NCBI GenBank assembly: GCA_030248215.1
Contig: JASANG010002942.1
Location: 1 to 64,000, forward strand
Length of the DNA: 64,000 nucleotides
Direction of reading: 5' to 3'
Origin: Enoplolaimus lenunculus
Taxonomy: Eukaryota; Nematoda; Enoplea; Enoplida; Thoracostomopsidae
Below, one piece after another: positions 47,038 through 59,734 of this stretch; positions within the stretch are counted from its first letter, which is position 1; each line of letters begins with the position of its first letter. The position numbers and the translations under genes were made by a program. Below the pieces are notes generated by a model. It had not been told where the DNA came from, ran no database searches, and worked only from the letters and a program-made list of their open reading frames with translations.

Positions 47038-48952
47038 ATTTTATCGTGTGCCCGCCGTGTGGAAAATTGACGCAACCATTTCCAAGTACGGTTTTGAAAA
47101 ACGCGTCAGGAAGGAAATTTAATTTGAAAAAATTGGTCTAGTGGGAAATTGAGACAATTTACAAACCGTACTAGTAAATTGAAATGATATTTTGAGTGTC
47201 GATTTCCCAATAGGGAATTTAAATAGGACAGCAGTAGGAAATTGAGACATTTTTAAAACTTAAATAGGAAATTGATAAGCTAAATTTGCTGTCGAAAAGG
47301 AAATTGAAAAGTCACCAAAACTGCAGTGGGAAATGGGCACCCAAATTTCAGTTTCAATTTCCCTCACGGTACTTGAAAATCAGCAGGGCAGTGGGAAATT
47401 GAAAAAATCATAAAAGCGGAAACACTGCGGTAGGTACATGACCTTTGACCTCCAATTTCAACGGTTTAATATACCTGTTAAAATGTATTATACGTTTATA
47501 TTTTCTTTCTATCTGCATATTCATGTTTATGTATATGTGATGATTTGACATGCCATGAGCCAGAGATGCGTGCAGTTTACAACTGAATTTATTCTAAATA
47601 TTCGATTTTGAATGGGGTAAATATTGCATACGTAATGTTAGGCATAAACCAGGCCTTGAATTGGGGCAGATTAAAAGCTGATTCAAATAGACTACGTTCG
47701 TTCTACATGTACAAAGAGCTAGAAACCAGGATAAGACGCCGTTTAGGGTGGTAGATTGCCGTATTTAATGAATTGAGTTAACAAAACTGCCGTTAAAGTA
47801 GCTTTCAGAGCTGATAGTACGTTTTCTCGAGAGACAACTGAACCTGTTTTTACATCGTTGCGTTGTAGCTGGTATTATACTTTTTTTGATACGGTGTCAT
47901 TTTGGTTACCAGCTCTACAAGAAACAGTTTACATTGAAATCTTAAAAAGTTCGGTGTATTTTCAGTTTGCCCCATATGCCTAACACTTCAACCAGATCGA
48001 AATAAATAACATTTCTGATTTTTGTATTTAAATTCGTAATTTATGCTATTTTACACGCTTACATTAGCATTGTTTTTGTCCAAGTTTTTTTACTGAATTA
48101 ATTCAATATATCAAGTATGCACATGCTAATGACAGTGAATAAAACCTATGTACTGTACTGACCCAAATAAAAAGAGGAGAAAATAGTCTGATTTTGGAGT
48201 CTATAAGTCAATACGTCTTCATTTCTTTAATTAGAGTCGTAAATGGATAGGGTACAATATTAATGATTTTATTATTGTAACTACCCGAATAAGAGGGTGT
48301 GATAAGGGGGTCCAAATTTCAACTTAGGAGGCCCATCACATTCAATTTCTACTTTCAATTTCAGTCGCACAATTTCAACCTTGCGACTTGGGCGGCCCAT
48401 AAAACATTTCTAGAAACTCTCCAAAATTTCAACTTAGGAGGCCCATCACATTCAGTTCCTACTTTCAATTTCAATCGCACAATTTCAACCTTGCGACTTG
48501 GGTGGCCCATCAAACATCATTTCTAGAAACTGTCATTCTGACCTTCAATTTGAACTTTGAGTTGCAAAATTTCAACCTTTTTGGGGACAATATCACAACT
48601 GAAATTGTAAACTGTAAATTCAATTTTCGATAACAGGGACAATATCGTTAAATTGGCAAACGTTATGCTTCTCTTTCAATTTCCACTTTGGTAATTGCAG
48701 TGTCAAGGAAAGGGAAATTGAATTTGGAAATGGCGCAATTTCCCATTGCCCTTGTTTAAAAAATCGCTAGTGGTAAATTGAAGATCAAATAATGTTATCA
48801 ATTAACTACTTGAGTTTAAAAAATCGATAGCTGTGGGAAATTGAAACAGTTTTGAAATTCAATTTTCTTTTTGAAGCGTTTTTCAAAACCGTACTTGGAA
48901 ATGGTTGCGTCAATTTTCCACACGGCGGGCACACGATAAAATGGATGACGCA
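47038..48952. mobile_element. Element J, Harbinger-like, 77-bp identical ends (GGAAATTGA word)
   Basis: TIRs 47,038-47,114 and 48,876-48,952 start TGCGTCATCC and are identical over 77 bp. TAA lies on both sides. Inside, GGGAAATTGA words face right on the left half and TCAATTTC words on the right half. An 8-fold GACCCGAATAAGAG-like fragment lies near 48,150-48,300. A ~130-bp tandem pair lies at 48,308-48,540. No transposase: non-autonomous. Confidence 0.88.
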
Positions 48953-49185
48953 TAATAGAAAGGACTGCATTTCCTGACTGTTTATACGTAGGCTGATAGT
49001 AGGTAAGGTATACATAGGTGGAAATCGGTGGATTCCATTAAAAATGGCAATGATTTCGAAGATGTTAAATTACTATTTTAGCTTTTACTACCAACGTTAG
49101 CATGTGACAATATTGTTTGTTGAACTTAATCCTTTTGTAAAACCTAAATTTCGCCTATAATGCGTCGTCCACAATTATTTGGGTA

Positions 49186-49570
49186 CAGGGTGTGGAATTT
49201 CACATCGACCGTAGACGGTTGCCATCTACTATACAACGAATGGCAGCTAGTTGTACAAATTTTAAAAAATTTTGAAATTTTTTAAAATTTCAATAAACAA
49301 TTACCATTTTTCGCCTTGCTAGCGTCTACGCCTGCTGTAAATTTGAAAAAGTGCAATCGTTCCTTATGGTACTAACAAAATGTGAGATATCGTTTAAAGC
49401 GTATTTTTAAAATTATAGCAGCCGTCTACGGATGCGCTAGCTTAAAGTACTGCAGTTGTCGATGAGAATTTTTAACAAAACAGCTTAGACGCTTGCCCTT
49501 AGCAAATTAAATATAGCAGCTGTCAATGAGAATTTAAGCAAACACTGCAACCGTCTACGGCATCACGGTT
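49186..49570. mobile_element. hAT-like left end with CGTCTACGG words
   Basis: CAGGGTGTGGAATTTC, then CGACCGTAGACGG; inverted CCGTCTACGG at 49,426 and 49,552. Right end not defined. Confidence 0.55.
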
Positions 49571-49874
49571 CGCAAACTGGAAATTTTCTATATTTTTAAA
49601 AAACAAAATGTCTTGTTTTTCGCCGATCCAAAAAAGGGGGACTGTGCAATTTCTGAAAAAGGGGGATTGCACTACAAAACACATGCGAGGAACAAGAGCG
49701 AGAAACTGAATGCCGTCGGGCGAATACAAAACACTTTGTTTGCCTAGGCCAGTTTGGCATTATTTATGGACCTTCCTAGCTTAAGCCTAAGTTTAATCCA
49801 TAGCGTAAAGAATGAGTTATTCCTAAACCTAACTGTAAGCCTAAGCCTAAGTCAACCAAAAAATTCGACTATAA

Positions 49875-50045
49875 AGCTTTTGGCCAATGTTGCTTTAAGG
49901 GGCGTAACAGTAGATTAAGCCTATAAGCGTTGCAAAACCGTGTTCCTGTAAGCCTAAGCCTAAGCGTTAAAACAAAAAATAATCAAGAATCTAAACCTAC
50001 TCTTTTATGGACCCACCAAAAACCTGGACGCTCCTTACAGTAACA
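49875..50045 (+). mobile_element. Family K element (CCTAAG word)
   Basis: TAAGGGGCGTAACAGTAGATT to CTGGACGCTCCTTA with CCTAAG runs inside the left end and the shared block ctcttttatggacccacca. Confidence 0.7.
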
Positions 50046-50126
50046 TGGGCCAAGCTTTTAAAAACCAGCTTTATTTTTGCTTTTTACCGGCTGTTTTTAG
50101 TTGCAGGGAAAAATTGCTCAGTATAG

Positions 50127-50817
50127 GGCCGTGTTAAAATTTTAAGCACATTCCTATAAAAACAAGCCTAAGCGCCGTGTTAAAATTTTAAGCACATTCC
50201 TATAAAAACAAGCCTAAGCGCCGTGTTAAAATTTTAAGCACATTCCTATAAAAACAAGCCTAAGCGCCGTGTTAAAATTTTAAGCTCATTCCTATAAAAA
50301 AAAGCCTAAGCGCCGTGTTAAAATTTTAAGCACATTCCTATAAAAACAAGCCTAAGCGCCGTGTTAAAATTTTAAGCACATTCCTATAAAAACAAGCCTA
50401 AGCGCCGTGTTAAAATTTTAAGCACATTCCTATAAAAACAAGCCTAAGCGCCGTGTTAAAATTTTAAGCACATTCCTATAAAAACAAGCCTAAGCGCCGT
50501 GTTAAAATTTTAAGCACATTCCTATAAAAACAAGCCTAAGCGCCGTGTTAAAATTTTAAGCTCATTCCTATAAAAAAAAGCCTAAGCGCCGTGTTAAAAT
50601 TTTAAGCACATTCCTATAAAAACAAGCCTAAGCGCCGTGTTAAAATTTTAAGCACATTCCTATAAAAACAAGCCTAAGCGCCGTGTTAAAATTTTAAGCA
50701 CATTCCTATAAAAACAAGCCTAAGCGCCGTGTTAAAATTTTAAGCACATTCCTATAAAAACAAGCCTAAGCGCCGTGTTAAAATTTTAAGCACATTCCTA
50801 TAAAAACAAGCCTAAGC
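50127..50817 (+). repeat. 46-bp satellite, 15 copies
   Basis: Nearly identical units with gccgtgttaaaattttaagc and aagcctaagc. Units 4 and 10 share the same variants (ctcattcc and an all-A run), 276 bp or six units apart, so a six-unit block was duplicated recently. Confidence 0.96.
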
Positions 50818-51065
50818 GTTCCGTTGCAAAGTGTTTTTCAAAGCCTACACACAAATACATTTCAGACTATTTTTTGAAAAATACCGGTATATAGCTTTTA
50901 AAAATTGCGTTTCATAAGTTTTACGAGCCCACCTGGCAGAAATTATTGGTCCGCCGCAGTGCATGTTTGACATGTTTGACATTAGCTATACATATGTAGG
51001 CCCATGTATTGAACAGGGTCGGATCGTTTTCCGGCGATGCGTAATAGAGACAGTTTAAGCTTTGG

Positions 51066-51172
51066 ACTAACTTTTTTTCCTTAGACTTAGGCTTTGGCTT
51101 AGGCTTAGGAATAGACTCATCGGTGCGCTTAGGCTTAGGCTTAGGCTTAGGAATACGCTTATACTACTGTTC
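51066..51172 (-). mobile_element. Family K fragment, reverse
   Basis: CTTAGGCTTAGGCTTAGG runs with ggaatacgctt. Confidence 0.6.
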
Positions 51173-51854
51173 CGGCCCTGTTCTATACATTGGCCCATAT
51201 GTATATGCCAACAATTAGCGAGGCTGCATGGTTAAGTTTGATTCGAAGGGATCAAGCGAGAGTTCTTGTTGTTCAACGAGGCCTCCGTGCCTTCGCAGAA
51301 GCTCTATTCAAGGGAAAATAACCCAGTAAATAATTTAAACCGTGCATAAATTGCGTAATCTTACAGAATCGACGTTATAAACTCTTTTATGTTAGTCTGA
51401 AGGTTTCAGAGTGCACACAGTTTTAGGAAAGTTAAAGTTATTACGAGTATGGCCAATTTATTTATTGAGTCACTCGGAGTGAGAATTCCTGATTGGCGAG
51501 GTCCTAGATTCGACGTTTTATGCTCTTTTAAGTAGGCTAGAAGCTTCGGAGTGCAGACAGTTTTTAACTCGGAGTGGGGCCCCCTGTCGAAGGGGCGAGG
51601 TCCTCTATGCGAGAGAGGTTTCTCGCCTCGACTCTGGTTACGTATGTGTTAGTTTAATGTGTTTGTTTTGGAAATATTAGAAATATTAACCATACTTTGC
51701 ATTTGCGTACGTTGGAATTTAGAAGTTACTTAGTCTTGAAAATTAGAGTCAGGTTCTTGAATTTGAAAGTGTAGATATTCTATTGAAATAAAAAATATTG
51801 AAAATTGGACCGGCATAAAACCTTTCAAAGACGTAAAATATTTAATACGGCGAG
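51173..51854. other. Upstream region of the secreted-protein gene
   Basis: Holds a diverged ~150-bp direct duplication (51,360-51,440 and 51,505-51,575, sharing tcgacgtt and agtgcacacag-like parts). No promoter element identified. Confidence 0.5.
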
Positions 51855-51927
51855 ATGAATCTGTCAAGTATTTTGACAGTGATGGTTATGACACTTTGGC
51901 TGTTGCTGCCAGTGTATGGAGATGGAG
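51855..51927 (+). CDS. Secreted-protein gene exon 1 (signal peptide)
   Basis: ATG preceded by cgag; 24 codons plus one base before gtacgt. The hydrophobic core runs from residue 6 to 18. Confidence 0.62.
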
Positions 51928-54900
51928 GTACGTGATATATTTTAGAGCACAGGAAAACATTAATTAGTGACTATATATTGTCATATACGTTTTTTACTCG
52001 TGCTAAAATTAAAACTTTCCGTTTTTGTGCAATTTCTCCAAAATGCTTAAGCTCACCCTCCATTTTTGATAGAATTTCATAAGGTAAACGTGTCTCAGGC
52101 CGTTCTGCTGTTCAGGCCACAATACCAGAGAGTTCAAATTTTACCGTGCAGTATCATACGTGAATTACTTAAGTACTATACCGTATGGTGACGGACAGTG
52201 ACGCGCGCCACCGTACCATTACAGACGACGCCGGACGATTACAGACGGCGCCAGACGATTACATACGGCGCCTGGTGATTACGTACGGCGCTGGAACATT
52301 ACGGACGGCTCGGAACGATTACGTACGGCGCCGCGCGACATGATATCGTCACCCTAACGCATGCCCAAGGCCGCTATTTATGCACAAACGTACGTTACGT
52401 ATACGCACGTAAGCATAATTAAATTGAATGCGATATTGTGTGCTGATAAAACTTGACTTTTTGTTTTTAGATCGATTTGAATTGCGGTTGTCCTCAACGG
52501 ATCAGTCAATTGCTCTGCGTTTTAATTTTGAGTTAAATAATATGTAAGTTAAAGTTCGCTTGCTAATGTACGCATATACATGTACGTACTTCCCATTCGA
52601 ATTCGCACTATGCGGTCCACTACAATGTAGGTCCTATCTATGTGGATTGCGATAGCATTCCGGTTATAACTTCGCTTGCAAATTGGCAAAATATTATAAA
52701 ACAATATGTTGATCTGGCGCATTTCTGTTCAGATTATTTTTTGATTCCGGTATAATTCTGTTCCGTTTTGCAGCCTTCCAATACGTATGTACGCAGGAAC
52801 GTATATACTTTAAAATGGCAGACAATAATGAGTCTCTGTCTTGGCAGTTTTGCAGCAGGGTGCAACTGGATACCAAAAAGTGACAAAGCCGGAGTCGGAT
52901 AATCTAGTACCCGGCCGGAGCCGGAGCCAGATAATGAATGCAAACATAATACTAGATTGCGTTCAGTTAACACTTTAACAACGGCTCCTATACTCTATGT
53001 TTTTGTAGTGTTGGGTTCAGTTTCAAATTCGCTTGGCTCATGTTCCGTTTAATGGAATCCAAGGGTTGTGAGTCAGAGTCTCAGTCTCAGCAAGTCTCGG
53101 TATTTGGCAAGGCTCGGTTTCTTGAGTCTCGGTGATTTGGAACCGACTCTAGAGCCTTAGGAATAATAGAAATGTGCTGCGGGTTTTCCAGCGTTATTGT
53201 TACCCGTCACCATGCAAAAATCTACATTACGTGTGTTACAGAAAAAATATGTAAATTCAGTCAGTCTGGGTATAAATTTTTTGAAGTTTTTTAAAAATAA
53301 TATCCGGCAAATAAAAATACCGGAGCCGGATGGCGATTTTTGCCGGAGCCGGATGGCGATTTTTTGCCGGAGCCGGAACCGAATACCCGGCTGCAACACC
53401 CAGGGTACCAAAAGCAGTCATCTCTTACCGATAAAATTTGACTTCTCACGAAAACAACTACGTACGCGATTCCGGAAAATTGTTGAGAAAGGGTGCAACC
53501 GGATATTAAGTTCTCGGACAGCCGAATCGGAGTTGAATAGCGAATTTTTTACTATACACAGATGTCGGTCTTTTGTCAGATATATATTAACTGGAATCGA
53601 ATATCCGGTCGCCCTTCGTGAAGCACTTACGTACGTACGTAGATCTGCTGTTTAAATGAGCTTTGAATTGCATGTCTAGAGACAGTGGTAACATTTTGTT
53701 GGAATTGAACGTATTGCCAAATATGCTGCTAATTTTGTTTCTAGTAGTACATATTAATTTGCGATATGACAAATTTAACTACTAACAGCGGCTGTATATT
53801 GCTTTTTACCGCTAAACGTGACCAGAAAGTCACTTTTACGGAGTCATTTTTTCACTTGTCAGTTGGCTTTGATATTTTCTGCAGTATATTTGTAACACTT
53901 TTAGGAGCGATTCATTTTCACGCGATTCGGATGAGTCATCAGTATTGCCTGCTTCGCCGTTGGATTCCAGTCTTGATCGGACTACGTCAGACCGTTTAAT
54001 GTCTACAGATACATCCTCGAGTTTCTCACGGTCAAGGAACAGGTAATTAATTTGTTACATAATTTTTAACGCTGCTTGCAGAATGTATTATTAATTGGTG
54101 TGTAACGTTCTTACGTTATATCGAGAACAGACCGAACCGAAACGTTAAAAACGCTTGCATCCGGCAATTCAATTCAGATAGTACGGCAAAAAGTTGCCGT
54201 TCGAATTACGATTCGGTTTGAAAAAGCGGAATCCAAAAATACAAATCTTGAATAAGTCGATCTTTCGGCTTTCATAATGGTTGTTCGAATGAACGTAAGA
54301 TGCATTTATTTTCTACCCACCATGTTGATTACGAAGACCTTCGATAAATTGTGCATTGCAAACATATTACTAAGGTACGTAACTCAATTTAGTGCGTACG
54401 TATGTAACTGGCTCTGGTTGCAAATTGGTACCAGCTTTCAGTTACATATAGTACGTACGTTTCCTGAAACAATTTATCGACATTTTATTAGAAGTTTGCA
54501 AAGTGCAAGATTTGAATTCGGATTCAGTAAATTTGCCATGGATTCAGGTTCGGTCAACTCGTTAGATTTGGATTTGAATTCGGCAAATTGGCTATGGATT
54601 CAGATTCGGTCAAATCGTGGATTCGGTGACACACTGATTCTAACGATTACTACACTCAGAAGTCATGATGGTAGAGCTGAATTAAGTTCTGAGTCAAATA
54701 CGTAGATTTTGCGATTACGTTACGGCGTCTTGTCTTCGCAATTTGAGCCGCGTTTGAATTTTGCCATGCTAGTGTTTCGAAACGCGTTTTCAAAATCAAT
54801 ACTACGCTGCGTAAAAGTTTAATTTGTGGACATTTCCAGTTGCGTTTCGCGAAACGTTTATACATACGTACGTTCACGTTTAAAACACTCAATCAGGATT

Positions 54901-55017
54901 GCACTTAATTCTGCGGTTTAACTGCATTTTTGCAGCGCAATTGGAGGTGAGTGCAGCAGAAACTCATCAGATTTGTACCGTCATCGGACAAAACAGCGTG
55001 GACCGGAAACAGGATAG
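51855..55017 (+). CDS. Putative secreted 121-residue protein of unknown family (4 exons)
   Basis: Exons 51,855-51,927, 52,471-52,543, 53,905-54,042 and 54,936-55,017 give 366 nt, exactly 122 codons including the stop. All three introns are GT-AG with matching phases (1, 2, 2). Residues 1-22 form a classic signal peptide: MNLSS, then a hydrophobic core ILTVMVMTLWLLL, then a likely cut after VYG. A short stretch RFELRLSSTDQSIALRFNFE follows. The rest is Ser/Asp/Arg-rich and probably disordered. Two N-glycosylation sequons are visible (NMS and NSS), with a single Cys after cleavage. I recognise no domain. Introns 1 and 2 hold mobile elements. The product could be an extracellular peptide precursor or a lineage-specific protein. 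A shorter last exon leading to further exons, for example a membrane segment, cannot be excluded because gtgagt occurs at 54,947. Confidence 0.6.
52180..52358. mobile_element. Family H-like element built of a GATTACAGACGGCGCC array
   Basis: About eight diverged 16-17-bp units with the GGCGCC core, closed by GTGACG and CGTCACCCTA ends. In intron 1 of the secreted-protein gene. Confidence 0.7.
52856..53403. mobile_element. Family B element with nested family E piece
   Basis: CAGGGTGCAACTGGATAC to GGCTGCAACACCCAG with CCGGAGCCGGA words. TCTCAGTCTCAG and TCTCGGT words of family E lie at about 53,075-53,160. Confidence 0.75.
53490..53616. mobile_element. Short family B element
   Basis: AAGGGTGCAACCGGATATT to ATATCCGGTCGCCCTT, 127 bp. 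Confidence 0.7.
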
Positions 55018-55085
55018 AAATTTAGGCATCGCAGATTAATTAGTGCTTCTTTCCTTTTTCTCGGCCAACTGCTCCTCCACACTAA

Positions 55086-55370
55086 TGCGCCGTTCACAAT
55101 AATTTTGTCAACGGGCCTCGTGATAGCCTTGGGCTATAAGCGAAATCGCTTATAGCTCAGGGCTATCACGTGTCAGCCCCGTCCTCGAAACTCGTGATAG
55201 CCCTGAGCTATCACAAACCTCCTCGAATTTAACCACACACACCACATACACAAACACAATGCAAACGCGCACAACGCAAATTAACACACAAGCAACACAC
55301 AAACCTATCAAGTTACATATTGTAAAATTTTCAAATATTCGTTTTAGCCCTGAGCTAGGGCAACTTTTGT
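55086..55370 (+). mobile_element. Family L element with hairpin words
   Basis: TAA then TGCGCCGTTCACAAT at the left. A strong hairpin (55,118-55,171) pairs CGTGATAGCC with GGCTATCACG around GAAAT. TAGCCCTGAGCTA words repeat. The right part cttttgtggcaccgtt matches other L copies, but the terminus is missing. Confidence 0.7.
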
Positions 55371-55459
55371 GGCACCGTTCGATTTTCAAAATTTTGAGGA
55401 AGATGGAAAATTTTATGGTATGAAAGATATAGGCCATTTATAAGTCTACCCCACCACAG

Positions 55460-55740
55460 CATAAAATTTTACTGCTAGGTCAGTTGGCCGGTCAGCTAGT
55501 TTTACTGCTAAAGATATGAAATATATAATAAAATTTTACTGCTAGGTCAATTGGCCGGTCAGCTAGTTTTACTGCTAAAGATATGAAATATATAATAAAA
55601 TTTTGCTGCTAGGTCAGTTGGCCGGTCAGCTAGTTTTACTGCTAGAGATTTGAAATATATAAAATTTTACTGCTAGGTCAGTTGGCCGGTCAGCTAGTTT
55701 TACTGCTAAAGATATGAAATATATGTCAGTTTTACTGCTA
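55460..55740 (+). repeat. ~67-bp tandem repeat, four copies
   Basis: Unit with aaaattttactgctaggtca and ttggccggtcagctag. Confidence 0.92.
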
Positions 55741-55881
55741 AGATGTGAAAGAGATGGGGCCATTTCATGGGTCAGTTGGTCGGTCAGCTTTTTTTGTCGT
55801 CGCGTATATATATTTTAAGTCTAACTACAGCATAAAGTTTTTACTGCTAAGATATAAAAGAGAGGGAGCCAATGTTGGTTT

Positions 55882-56062
55882 TAGGGACGTAAAGCGTATA
55901 TAAAAGCGTAAAACCGTAAGCGATACAAAAATGGGTTCGTACGCCGAAGCCTAAGCCTAAGCAAACAATATAATCTAGAACGTACGCCGAAGCATAAGCC
56001 TAAGTAAAAAATATAATCTAGAATAAACCTAATCTTTAACCTTAAAGCTGGACGCCCCGTAT
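55882..56062 (+). mobile_element. Family K element
   Basis: GGGACGTAAAGCG to GCTGGACGCCCC with CCTAAG words. Confidence 0.6.
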
Positions 56063-56837
56063 GGGCAAGAGGGCCCTTAAGTCTTATGAATACGCTAAAT
56101 CTACTCAACTTGTTAATAAATCATGGGCCAGAGGGCCCTAGATTCGAGTTTTTTGCTTAGGCTTTATAGGCTTTAGCAACACGTTTTTGCAACGCTTTTA
56201 GGCCTAGGCTTAGGCGTAAGAATACGCTAATGTACTGTTTTATACGCCCCTAACATTAACCGTTACGATAGAGATATAAGGATACATATAGAAACCAAAG
56301 ATAAAATACGAAAGAGAACGATAGGTAAAAAATGTATTATATACCTACCTGCATGTAAAAAATGGATAGCGTGTCACGACAATTCGTTGACCGACTTTTT
56401 CTAAATGTCATCATGCTAGGCTTAGGCATAGGACTATGCAGATTGAGGACGCTGTTGGATGACAAGTTGTCGGGTGACAAATTGTCGTAGCTTAAGCTAA
56501 ACTTAATGAACTCGTAGATGCACATAATTCCTGGGCTGTATATAGGTATATACTTTTTACTTAAACTGAAGATAAGTTTTACTTAAACTCGTGTTTTAAT
56601 CTTAAAAACATGTTTGTTTAAGTAAACCTTAAAATTCTTGTTTAGTTAGTCCGTTCAGCCATTTAAGTTTTACCTAAACTAAATATTCACGTTTAGTTAA
56701 GCTTTAATTTAAGTTTAAGTTTTTAGAGAGTAGGCATAAAGTAGGTTCACATGAGTATATATACACCTAAGAGCATACAACATTTTTTCAGTGTTTTTAT
56801 GGTGGAAAGCAGTTTTTTAGATTCTTTATATATATAC

Positions 56838-57228
56838 CAGGGTGCAACCGGAATTGCAATTTACCGGAACCGGAACCGGAATTTGAAAATTTTACCGGAA
56901 CCGGAACCGGAAAGTGAAAAGTGCATTTCACCAAAAATTTCATTTTAATCTTATTTTTTGCTCTATTATTTGTGAAATAACCTTAGTCGAACACAGGTAT
57001 TTATTTTATTTGTTGTATTTTAGATTTTCATGATCGACTGAAGTGAAATCCACCATCAATGGCTTATATTCGGAGTACAAGTGGCTTTCAAAAGAGATTC
57101 TTAAAAATTAGCAAAGTTAAGAAAACGGCCAAATTATAATACCGGAATTTTTAAATCCGGTAAAAATTTACCGGAACCGGAAGGTGAAAAAATGCCGGAA
57201 CCGGAACCGGAATTCCGGTTGCACCCTG
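56838..57228. mobile_element. Family A element
   Basis: CAGGGTGCAACCGG to CCGGTTGCACCCTG, about 391 bp, CCGGAA words at both ends. The flanks are AT-rich, so the 8-bp duplication cannot be judged. Confidence 0.92.
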
Positions 57229-57611
57229 ATACATATATATTTATATATATATTAAAAAGTTTATTAAAACACGGTCGACATTGGGTCGGTTTGGCATCAC
57301 GACAATTCATCGCCCGACAACTGGTCGACCGACTCCTAAATCCGAAACATCGTCTCGACGTTTCGTTTTACCCGATTGTAGCCATACTATAGGGATGCTA
57401 CAGTAGATGAAGCATATATTCCTAAGCCTAAGCGTTGCAAAAGCGTATATATTCCTAAAGCCTACGCCTAAGCTTAAGCCTAAAGCATAAAATGTAGTCT
57501 AAAATGTATTTGCCTACTCTTTTACGGACCCACCAGAAACCGGGACGGCCCTAAAACAAGGTCCCTGATTGTCAAGCCAGCCAAACATAAACGGCCAATA
57601 TATATTACTTT

Positions 57612-57755
57612 TTGGGACGTAACAGTAGATGGCGTATTCTTGAGCCTAATCGTTGCAAAAATGTGTTACTAAGCCTAAGATTAAAAGAAACATGTAATAT
57701 CTAGAATCTAAACCTACTCGTTTTTATATGGACCCACCAGAAACCTAGACGCCGC
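57612..57755 (+). mobile_element. Family K element
   Basis: GGGACGTAACAGTAGATGG to CTAGACGCCGCTTG; CCTAAG words. Confidence 0.65.
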
Positions 57756-58045
57756 TTGAAGTAACATGGGATCCATAAAACAATGAAATTTACAACACAA
57801 ATTTCTTTAAAATTGACCAAATTTAGTCGCTGTCTATGTTAAAAATAAGTCGTCTTTATTCCGTAGGCCACATCCAGTAGATTTGGATTCGGACTTTCCC
57901 TCGCATAACACACAGATAAATAAACGGAGTTATAACGAGTTCACACAGTTGTCGTGATATCTGAGACATTGTCTTCAGTAAACCGCCATACGTTGGAGCA
58001 CTTTTGAACAAAGCGAACATCTTGGGGTAGCTCGATTCTATATAT

Positions 58046-59520
58046 ATAGTTTTTTGCTTAGGCTTATAGGCTTAGGAACATATTTTTGCAACGCTTTTAG
58101 GTCTAGGCTTAGGCTTAAGAATACGCTAATCTACTCAAAGCTCAGGCCTAGGCCTAGGCTAAAGAAAGCGCTAATCTACTGTTTTATACGCACCTAACAT
58201 TGGCCGCAACGATAGAGATATAAGGATACATACAGAAATGAAAGATAAAATATGAAAGAGAACGATAGGTAAAATATGTATATATACCTGCATGTAAAAA
58301 ACGGATACCGTGTCACGACAATTCGTTGACCGACTCCCTCTAAATTTCATCATGCTAGGCTTAGTCATAGGACTATGCAGTTTGAGGACGCTGTTTGATG
58401 ACAAGTTGTCGGGTGACGAATTGTCGTAGCTTAAGCTAAACTTAATGAACTCGTAGATGCACATAATTCCTGGGCTGTATATATACCTACTTGTTACTTA
58501 AACTGAAGAGAAGTTTTAGTTAAACTCGTGTTTTAATCTTAAAAACGTGTTAGTTTAAGTAAACCTTAAAATTCTAGTTTAGTTAGTCCGTTCAGCCATT
58601 TAAGTTTTACCTAAACTAAATATTCAAGTTTAGTTAAGCTTTAATTTAAGTTTAAGTTTTTAGAGAGTAGGCATAAAGTAGGTTCACATGAGTATATATA
58701 TACACCAAAGAGCATACAACATTTTTTCAGTGTTTTTATAGGGAAAGCAGTTTTTTAGATTCTTTATATATATACCAGGGTGCAACCGGAATTGCAATTT
58801 ACCGGAACCGGAACCGGAATTTGAAAATTTTACCGGAACCGGAAAGTGAAAAATGCATTTCACCAAAAATTTCATTTTAATCTTATTTTTTGTTCTATTA
58901 TGTGTGAAATAACCTTAGTCGAACACAGGTATTTATTTTATTTGTTGTATTTTAGATTTTCATGATCGACTGAAGTGAAATCCACCATCAATGGCTTATA
59001 TTCGGAGTACAAGTGGCTTTCAAAACAGATTCTTAAAAATTAGCAAAGTTAAGAAAACGGCCAAATTATAATACCGGAATTTTTAAATCCGGTAAAAATT
59101 TACCGGAACCGGAAGGTGAAAAAATGCCGGAACCGGAACCGGAATTCCGGTTGCACCCTGATACATATATATTTATATATATTAAAAAGTTTATTAAAAC
59201 ACGGTCGACATTGGGTCGGTTTGGTATCACGACAATTCATCGCCCGACAACTAGTCGACCGACTCCTAAATCCGAAACATCGTCTCGACGTTTCGTTTTA
59301 CCCGATTGTAGCCATACTATAGGGCTGCTACAGTAGATGAAGCACATATTCCTAAGCCTAAGCGTTGCAAAAGCGTATATATTCCTAAAGCCTACGCCTA
59401 AGCTTAAGCCTAAAGCATAAAATGTAGTCTAAAATGTATTTGCCAACTCTTTTACAGACCCACCAGAAACCGGGACGGCCCTAAAACATGGTCCCTGATT
59501 GTCAAGCCAGCCAAACATAA
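58046..59520 (+). repeat. ~1.9-kb direct duplication, copy 2, left part
   Basis: Breaks off at TAA (59,518-59,520), where the 4.09-kb element begins; continues at 63,612. Confidence 0.93.
58776..59160. mobile_element. Family A element (duplicate of 56,838 copy)
   Basis: Same ends and body as copy 1, with a few single differences and a missing CCGGAA word. Confidence 0.92.
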
Positions 59521-59734
59521 TGCGCCGTTCACAATATAAAATTTACCCTTGCCACAAAAAGTGTCATAAGGTAGGGTTAACGCGTGACAAAGTGACAAGT
59601 TTAGTTAAGAGGGCGAGGGGTTAAAATTTTTTGAAGAACGTTTTCCTGACTTAGAATTTCTCTGGGGGGCTAGGGGTTCTTAAATTCAAGAGGGAGAGTT
59701 ATTAAGTTACTTTTAGGACGTAAAAGTAGATTAC

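Larger units (their letters stand above)
56147..57840 (+). repeat. ~1.9-kb direct duplication, copy 1
   Basis: Matches 58,046-59,520 plus 63,612-63,890 closely, including a family A element in each, a CCTAAG cluster and the flank gccagccaaacataaacgg. Here the TAA at 57,588-57,590 is uninterrupted. Confidence 0.93.

Noticed and set aside
50127-50817. CRISPR-like regular repeat
   Set aside because: Units abut directly with no variable spacers, in a eukaryotic intergenic region; this is a satellite.
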